Assembly: GCA_963457665.1 (NCBI GenBank)
Contig: OY735207.1
Span: forward strand, 62,083,888-62,147,887
Reading direction: 5' to 3'
DNA length: 64,000 nt
Source of the DNA: Thysanoteuthis rhombus
Taxonomy: Eukaryota; Mollusca; Cephalopoda; Oegopsida; Thysanoteuthidae
Below, piece by piece: positions 59,911 to 64,000 of the stretch. A program made the translations under genes and the position numbers. The stretch's first letter is position 1; every line of letters starts with the position of its first letter. Below the pieces are notes generated by a model. The model was not told where the DNA came from, made no database searches, and saw only the letters and a program-made list of their open reading frames with translations.

Positions 59911-61480
59911 TTAATCTAGCTCTAACTGTTCAGGATAGAAACTTAAATTCTGCATGCACATCCTCAATAAGTAATGAAATTGTTTTTTGTTTGTTTGTTG
60001 GTTTTTTTTTTCTCTTTACCCCCCCTTTATCGGTGAAGGGTTCAGTTTACAATATAAGTTTATACTAAATTCATGTGACGAACATTCATGGGTGGTGGTG
60101 ATTCATAATTTCCCTTGGAATGCTAGTTAATCATGTATCATTTCCTAATAATGTTTTTTTTTATGCTGGTTTTTTCTTTTGTACATGTGAAATATAGCTG
60201 GTTGCTGCTATACCTAAGCTGTAATTACACATAGCTATCTTGAATCAAAATCAATCCCGCTTTTCTCAAGCTTTAACAATTGGCAGCAGTGAGAATTTGA
60301 AGTTTCTTGTTTTAGGCATTTCAGACTTTTAAAAAAAAAGATTTTAGAATGTTGTTTGTTATAGACTGATAACAATTATAAACATTGTAAACTTTTTTTT
60401 CGTTTTAGGAGGTTTTTGTCTTGTTTTTAGCTGCTGAAATCAATGGGGATCACATCTCTTTCATTAATGGCCTTGGATTTGGAATCTGTTTGATTGGAAT
60501 GAGTCTTCATATTATCTTGAAAACCATTAACAGTAAGCAAGCTTTTTATAATTACTTATTTAGTTCCTATCATTTGCAGTGTAACCTTGGGCTTTTTCTT
60601 ATATAATGCCAAAAGTTTTCAACAATATAAGTAATATCATAATTATTCTTTATTATTATTTATTGTATATTTTTAATATTGTTATTACATTATAACTTAC
60701 TGGTCTGAGCATTGTGAAATTGGATTTTATTTTAATTCTATTGCTTATTTATCAAATAATTTCAATCGTCTACTGCTGCTGCTGATCTCAAGCTAAAAAA
60801 AGTGTATAGTTTTCATGTCATGACATTGTAGATGGAAGATGTGTTGATTTTTTTTTTTTAGCTCTTCTGTTGTAAAGTTAATTTTGAACCTGAGCTATTG
60901 CTTGGAACATTTATATCAGGCAAACAAAAATGTTTGCACAGCTTGGAAAAAAAACAAAAACAAAAAAAACACCCTTCAAATAGTAACAGTTCATAAGCAT
61001 TTTCCCCTCATGAAATCTACACATATCAATTACTGTCATATATCAATTTGTATTTCCACTTCTATCTCTATCTTGTCATGCAGTTTGAGAGAATGGGGAA
61101 AAGAACAATGAAAACAAAACTGTCACTGCTGTGCCCCGCCTTCTACCACGGACTCTCCAAATCCATATGAAAAAAAAAAAAAAAAAAAAGCAGGCAAAAG
61201 ATTATTTTGTTGGAAAAACAATTCCAACCCACTGTTAAAAATAAGCAGTTGACAGGCTAGACATAATTTTGTTAAAGAGTATAATAATGAATTTAAAGTT
61301 TGAGTTTATTTTCCAATTTGTTTTACAGCTTTAATTTTATTCATATTTATTTTAGATAAGCAGAGAGAAGCAGAACCTGTTCCAGATGAGTTGCTAGAAT
61401 TGATGAACCATGACGGGAAAGCCAATGACTTTGATGAGGAGGAAGAGGAAAGCATTTTCAGACAATCTCCCAACAGCTGA
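45404..61480 (+). CDS. SLC35C2: SLC35C2, nucleotide-sugar-transporter-family protein, complete CDS in nine exons
   Basis: Joined coding exons: 45418-45606, 47952-48102, 50291-50354, 52305-52377, 52937-53105, 54023-54106, 58127-58302, 60409-60532, 61356-61480. The total is 1155 nt (384 residues plus TGA), and all phases agree. Residues match vertebrate SLC35C2 throughout: FYN after the first membrane helix, [82 protein letters not shown], and an acidic C-terminal tail with EEEEESIF. The human protein is about 365 residues; the extra length is mainly a basic N-terminal extension. It belongs to the DMT/TPT membrane transporter superfamily, predicted about ten helices. In mammals it acts in the early Golgi/ERGIC and promotes Notch fucosylation; its own substrate is not settled. 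Confidence 0.95.
47090..47110. other. Intron 1 of SLC35C2 (45607-47951): no recognised element
   Basis: The intron holds a (CT)n tract at 46873-46888 and AT-rich sequence. Nothing else was identified; the short ORFs there are chance. Confidence 0.4.
47952..48102 (+). CDS. SLC35C2: SLC35C2 coding exon 2
   Basis: TTTTGCAG|CAATTTC to CACCTG|GTAAGT, phase 0 to 1. Encodes [12 protein letters not shown] (second helix region) and YLKRVAPPG, corresponding to YLRRVAPT in human. Confidence 0.95.
48590..49335 (+). pseudogene. RTE-type reverse transcriptase fragment in SLC35C2 intron 2
   Basis: A 100-codon open stretch reads [17 protein letters not shown] (motif A), [19 protein letters not shown] (motif B), then after a TGA at 48891 [12 protein letters not shown] (motif C, FADD intact). 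Farther on is [18 protein letters not shown]. It is in the sense orientation relative to the host gene and 5' truncated. It is less decayed than the copies at 21030 and 28465. Confidence 0.85.
49432..49530 (+). repeat. tRNA-like SINE head in intron 2
   Basis: GCTGTGGCTGAATTGGTCAA (class II type A box) and GAGAGTTCAAGTCTTGTC (B box) occur 60 bases apart. It follows the RTE relic closely, as expected if the SINE uses the RTE 3' end, but no shared tail was verified. Confidence 0.45.
50291..50354 (+). CDS. SLC35C2: SLC35C2 coding exon 3
   Basis: CATGACAG|GTATCATC to GTTTCTTT|GTAAGT, phase 1 to 2. Encodes the highly conserved [17 protein letters not shown]. Confidence 0.95.
50800..50900 (+). repeat. 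Possible hAT-type fragment in intron 3
   Basis: GAGGGGTCAGCAACAGGTGG followed by GGGCCATGGGTTTTGAGCC resembles hAT terminal sequence of the GGGTCGGCAACC..GGGCC type. No ORF. Confidence 0.3.
51401..51738 (+). mobile_element. Fold-back SINE, copy 2, with 13-bp target duplication
   Basis: Direct repeats AAAAACTACAGTA at 51401-51413 and 51726-51738 flank the element. A 30-bp perfect inverted repeat joins 51451-51480 with 51696-51725. A second perfect 31-bp hairpin, 51481-51511 with 51515-51545, replaces the A-box half of the tRNA head; the B box (GGTTCGATCC-like) survives in each arm. The middle (GTACGGTCGATATACCCCCG) and hammerhead-like core CCTGACGAAGGCCGTAGAGT ... ACGGCCGAAACG are better preserved than in copy 1. 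Confidence 0.85.
51651..51685 (+). ncRNA. Hammerhead-like core in the fold-back SINE
   Basis: CTGACGA, a seven-base-pair stem II (AGGCCGT with ACGGCC plus closing bases), then GAAACG, followed by TTGTA, which could supply a GTA cleavage triplet with a two-pair stem III. Stem I pairing is poor, so activity is uncertain. Confidence 0.45.
52305..52377 (+). CDS. SLC35C2: SLC35C2 coding exon 4
   Basis: TATACAG|GTATACC to AAATTT|GTAAGT, phase 2 to 0. Encodes [19 protein letters not shown] followed by KLEKF, a conserved pore-lining region. Confidence 0.95.
52463..52590 (+). repeat. Dispersed repeat in intron 4, empty-site version
   Basis: Uninterrupted copy of the repeat at 51371-51830. It reads through ACAAAAACTACAGTGGTCCC without the SINE. 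Confidence 0.75.
52937..53105 (+). CDS. SLC35C2: SLC35C2 coding exon 5
   Basis: TTTTTCAG|CGACC to GAAATGG|GTTTGT, phase 0 to 1. Encodes two helices and [16 protein letters not shown] long minus-strand ORF over this exon is a shadow. Confidence 0.95.
53820..53854. repeat. (CA)n-rich tract in intron 5
   Basis: ACACACACTAACATATACAT then GCACACACACACACA. Confidence 0.8.
54023..54106 (+). CDS. SLC35C2: SLC35C2 coding exon 6
   Basis: CTTCCAG|GCCTTCG to TTTGAAG|GTCAGG, phase 1 to 1. Encodes [20 protein letters not shown]. The donor is weaker than average (GTCAGG). Confidence 0.95.
54430..55130. other. SLC35C2 intron 6, first part: no feature
   Basis: Open frames at 54491-54784 and 54948-55133 are intronic, lack splice context and have no family likeness. 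54345-54410 shares the phrase GGTTATCCCAGCTATATGGA (with one base more here) with 15795-15820. Confidence 0.45.
55127..55370 (+). pseudogene. Coding-like relic in intron 6, unidentified
   Basis: One frame reads [19 protein letters not shown] and then [19 protein letters not shown]. Base composition is less AT-rich than the intron around it. It may be a transposon fragment; the family is unknown. Confidence 0.25.
56400..56520. repeat. Polypyrimidine tract (TTTTC)n in intron 6
   Basis: Over 100 bases composed almost only of T and C. Confidence 0.85.
56664..56745 (+). repeat. Possible hAT-end-like fragment in intron 6
   Basis: CTCAGTGGTTTTGAAACTGG followed by GGTCTGACAG resembles a CAGTGGTTCTCAAACTGGGG-type end. 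Only a short piece. Confidence 0.3.
57335..57860 (+). pseudogene. Mariner-family transposase relic in intron 6
   Basis: Scattered frames give [20 protein letters not shown] near the start and [20 protein letters not shown] near the end. The latter corresponds to the mariner PYSPDLAPSDYHLF motif, with the catalytic Asp of SPDLAP replaced by Tyr. It is heavily interrupted. Confidence 0.65.
57908..57941. repeat. Poly-T tract
   Basis: Run of about 33 T. Confidence 0.9.
57980..58050 (+). repeat. B-box-bearing tRNA-like fragment
   Basis: GCGAGTGAGTTCGATCCTCA fits a tRNA B box. The A-box side is not convincing. Confidence 0.35.
58127..58302 (+). CDS. SLC35C2: SLC35C2 coding exon 7
   Basis: TGTTCAG|GTATCC to TTCAAG|GTTTGT, phase 1 to 0. 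Ends in [12 protein letters not shown], the most conserved stretch of the family. Confidence 0.95.
58490..59060 (-). pseudogene. Mariner-family transposase relic in intron 7, antisense
   Basis: The minus strand reads [20 protein letters not shown], then [14 protein letters not shown] and [12 protein letters not shown]. This is the C-terminal layout of mariner transposases (EDF...F..W..R..KC...G.YFE). The upstream part is badly decayed. Confidence 0.5.
59170..59650 (+). repeat. Unclassified dispersed repeat, long copy in intron 7
   Basis: Same block order as 20440-20890: ACTGTTGTTGGGTTTAG, CATAGTAGAAACTTG, CTCCTCAATGAGTAAGG, TTTATGCTAAATTGATCCC, TAAGTGACCAACAAATGACA, ACATGACATGCTGTCAAAAG, GGTCACCAGGTGGTTGAG. 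Confidence 0.7.
59849..59907. repeat. (TA)n microsatellite in intron 7
   Basis: TA run of about 29 units. The ORF crossing it is an artefact. Confidence 0.95.
59918..60080 (+). repeat. Dispersed repeat copy in intron 7
   Basis: CTCTAACTGTTCAGGATAGA, CATCCTCAATAAGTAATGAA, then TTCAGTTTACAATATAAGTT. Closest to 23700-23845. Confidence 0.6.
60409..60532 (+). CDS. SLC35C2: SLC35C2 coding exon 8
   Basis: CGTTTTAG|GAGG to ATTAACA|GTAAGC, phase 0 to 1. Encodes [20 protein letters not shown] and the last helix ([16 protein letters not shown]). Confidence 0.95.
61356..61480 (+). CDS. SLC35C2: SLC35C2 coding exon 9 and stop
   Basis: ATTTTAG|ATAAGC, phase 1, to TGA at 61478-61480. Encodes the cytosolic tail [18 protein letters not shown] and then the acidic run [13 protein letters not shown]. 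Confidence 0.92.
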
Positions 61481-62360
61481 CCCTCCCCACCAAGAAGGTC
61501 AACAAGAAATTCTTTTCATTCTGCAGATACAAAACCATAGACTTCCAATTACTAGCTCAAAGAGATTCTTTGAATTTGAAGCAGTGGTGTAGCAAGGGTT
61601 TTTGGTACCTGGGAGCAGTTGCACTTTATATCTTCTCGGAGGGGATGACTATTGATTAATGGGAATCATAGATGAAATTTTGTCCCCTTACACGCATATT
61701 CCCGTGGGCAACATCCTCCTCTGCTTGCTATGCCTCTGATCTGAAGTTCAGAGGACAATCATTTTCATTATTTCCCACATTTTTTCATACCAATGATGCC
61801 GTTCTATTGTTTCAGCTGATCTGTTCTTCAGCTTTGCCCTAGTGTATGTCACATCTGGTGATATCTTAAAATTGCTCAGTATTTTTATTCTTCGTCTCAG
61901 CAAGAACACAACGAGTTTTCTTGTTGGAGGGGATAGAAAGAGTACTGAGAAACTTCAAAAGATTATCAAATGCAGCATAAACCTGAAGGCAGAAGAATTT
62001 ACAAGTTGAAATGTGATAAAATAATAAAAACGATGAGATTAGTCTCCAAAGTGTAGAATGAAAAATCTGATCTCTTTTTCTCCCCCTTCCCCCCCCTTTC
62101 CCCCCTAGCCTGATATTAGAAATTTCAAATGTCTGCCAATTTTGAACATGCGTACGCTAGTGGAGTATGGTGCTTTGTATCCCAGGTGTGCTCCGGGCTA
62201 CAGAAGCACAAAAACGCAAAAATATTTCAGCATATGTAAAAAGCAATGAACAGTAAAGTTTTTTTTGGTACAATGTAAGGAAAGTGGTCTTGTTAGTAAA
62301 TTGTGAAAGTTTTACACCCTCTTTCATTCAATGTCATAATCGAGGAACAAATAAAAAGAA
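61481..62360 (+). other. SLC35C2: Probable SLC35C2 3' UTR
   Basis: AATAAA signals occur at 62023-62028 and 62350-62355. Neither has an obvious GT-rich downstream element, so the true end is unknown. Confidence 0.4.
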
Positions 62361-62508
62361 ATCAGAATGGATGAAGTCTTGTGGAATGAAATTTTTAAAT
62401 GCATAGATGCATATTAAAACATAAAGCGGTTGTTAAATTTTTTGCGTTTTTTTGCATCCATAGCTGAGAGCACATCCATAATACAAAGCACCATATGCCA
62501 CACTGGTG
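62155..62508. repeat. Inverted repeat (MITE-like) in or just after the 3' UTR
   Basis: The left arm 62155-62228 (GTATGGTGCTTTGTATCCCA, GTGTGCTCCGGGCTA, ACAAAAACGCAAAAA) is an imperfect reverse complement of the right arm 62433-62508 (TTTTTTGCGTTTTTTTGCAT, TAGCTGAGAGCACATCC, ATACAAAGCACCATATG). The arms are about 75 bp and the loop about 200 bp. Confidence 0.65.
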
Positions 62509-62519
62509 CACACTCCTTC

Positions 62520-64000
62520 AAGCTATTACTGAAGAACACTGGAATCATTTTTTAACTATGATACAGGTAAAAATGAGTCTGTAGTAACTGAAAGAATCAC
62601 GCAGGGCCAAAGAAAGAAAAATTTTAAAGATAATTCTTTCTTTTACTTTGCTCACTGCCCAGTATATTTTTTCAACCTAAATTCTGTGCCAGGTTTTTCT
62701 CAAAAAAATTGAAAATAGATCTTCACTGCATGTTTAAAACGGTTTTATTTTCATTCAAATCAACTGATATGTACAACAGAATATCTAATAAATGTAACTT
62801 TTTGCTATGATTCATCAAATGATGTTCAAGGAAAATTAATGGTTTTTCATTCGAATTTTAAATGCCATATTTTTTGCAGAAATTAATAATTCATCCTAAT
62901 GGCTTGAAAGGCTAGCTTGTTAATCATTGCTCTTTCGTAGATTCCCAACTAAAACTTAGATATTTACTTAACTTAGCCTAGCCTTGCATATGACCACAAC
63001 ATTGGAATTCCTTCAGAGTGAATTCATTATCAATGCATTGTTTTGTTGGATACCAATATATTTAATCTCTTTTATAAGATATATCCTCTTTTAATCCATT
63101 TAACTCAACAAAAGCTTGTAGGTTCAACAATTTGTTACATTTCTCTGAGAATAATTCAATTACTGTTGATGCTTTTGTAATAGAAGGGAGATAAATTCGA
63201 TTGGTTCTTTTTTTATCTTGGAGAAAACTAATTTGCTTTAAATGAATATTTGAATCTAACTATACTATTTTGCTTTAGAACTTTTAAATATACCGCTTAG
63301 AAAAGCGTTTTTATAGACAAAATCAAGAGGAATCGTTTATATTTTAAGCCCTCTAGCTCCATTGGTGTGGCCTGTATGCATGATATACTTGGTATGAACA
63401 ATATAAATGCAATTTTCACCAGAAAATTAATTTCTGAGAAATTTTAAAATCCGTCAAAAATCAGCATATTGTTTTTAATAAAATTTTTCAATATTTATTT
63501 ATTAAAGGACGAATTTGGAAAAAAAATAATTAATTCCAATTATTGGAAAACCATTTTTTTATTCCCTTCTTGATATGATTCTTATCCACTCTTTTATTAT
63601 TGTGATTATTTATTTCATTCATTCATTGATCATAGAAACTGTTTGAACTGAGTGTAATCAAAATGATGGAAAATCTGTTTTGAAAAAATATTGGGTGATA
63701 GATTTTTTTTTATTCCTTATCAAAAACCTGAATTACAATTAATCAGATAGAACTAAAAAGTTTGCTGAGAAAAAAAATATTATACTTAATTTTCCATTTT
63801 TTCATTTCTCAAAGTAAGACTCCTGGAGCAGTCATGGAGGCTTTTTTTAAAAAAAGGTCAACCTAATTGATATTTCAAGGGATTTATCTGTAAAATGTGT
63901 AGAAATCAATGAAAACAGCGATATGTGGATAAAATAAATTGTCAAAATGGTAAAGAATCATAGGAAAAAACTTTTTCTAAGATTTGTCTTGTTACAAGTA
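62520..64000. other. No feature seen downstream of SLC35C2
   Basis: AT-rich sequence with A and T runs. No exon, RNA gene or recognised repeat. Confidence 0.5.

Noticed and set aside
1-64000. Prokaryotic-type systems (operons, CRISPR arrays, phage)
   Set aside because: The window is clearly eukaryotic; no such arrays or gene clusters were seen.

Overview
The window is AT-rich, intron-bearing metazoan DNA: short coding exons with GT/AG introns sit in a dense mix of transposable-element relics, (TA)n and (TG)n tracts and degenerate tandem repeats. The transposon mix is Penelope-like, RTE-type non-LTR, Ty3/Gypsy, Tc1 and mariner, with tRNA-headed SINEs, a 5S rRNA relic and degenerate AGGTCA-rich repeats. 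This suggests an invertebrate, most likely a lophotrochozoan such as a mollusc. The phylum is an inference and cannot be fixed from this sequence alone.

Region 1 (1-14.7 kb, minus strand) holds the 5' part of a probable nuclear DNA-binding protein gene. One exon (4465-4674) starts the protein with a C2H2 zinc finger resembling the N-terminal finger of the ZFP64/ZNF341/E4F1 group. It is followed by three phase-1/phase-1 exons (2204-2248, 1562-1657, 222-308), each encoding one AT-hook (core GRPRK). These look like tandem duplicates, because their flanking introns are also similar. The gene continues past base 1. A CpG-rich segment near 14.5-14.65 kb, with a CACGTG box and a good minus-strand splice donor, may be its promoter and first non-coding exon. 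Its first large intron carries a decayed 4.2-kb element with long inverted terminal repeats (about 4.93-9.16 kb) and many smaller repeats.

Region 2 (14.7-45.4 kb) is intergenic or upstream sequence with no convincing protein-coding gene. It contains SINE copies, RTE and Ty3/Gypsy pol relics, a full-length but decayed 5S rRNA copy, a fold-back SINE, a MITE-like inverted repeat, a nearly open Penelope-like element (minus strand, 38.2-39.8 kb) lodged between two (TA)n tracts, a Tc1-type transposase fragment, and several copies of an unclassified dispersed repeat.

Region 3 (45.4-61.5 kb, plus strand) is a complete nine-coding-exon SLC35C2 gene, a nucleotide-sugar-transporter-family membrane protein of the early secretory pathway. 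It has a 1155-nt CDS (384 residues), and all exon phases agree. Its introns hold an RTE relic, a second fold-back SINE with a clear target-site duplication, two mariner-family relics and more dispersed repeats. Downstream, the probable 3' UTR contains an inverted repeat able to form a long double-stranded RNA.

The two host genes are unrelated in function and point in opposite directions. The most unusual structures are the duplicated AT-hook exons, the fold-back SINE family that combines a tRNA-like promoter, its own inverted 3' tail and a hammerhead-like core, and the 4.2-kb TIR element with an unclassified ORF relic.
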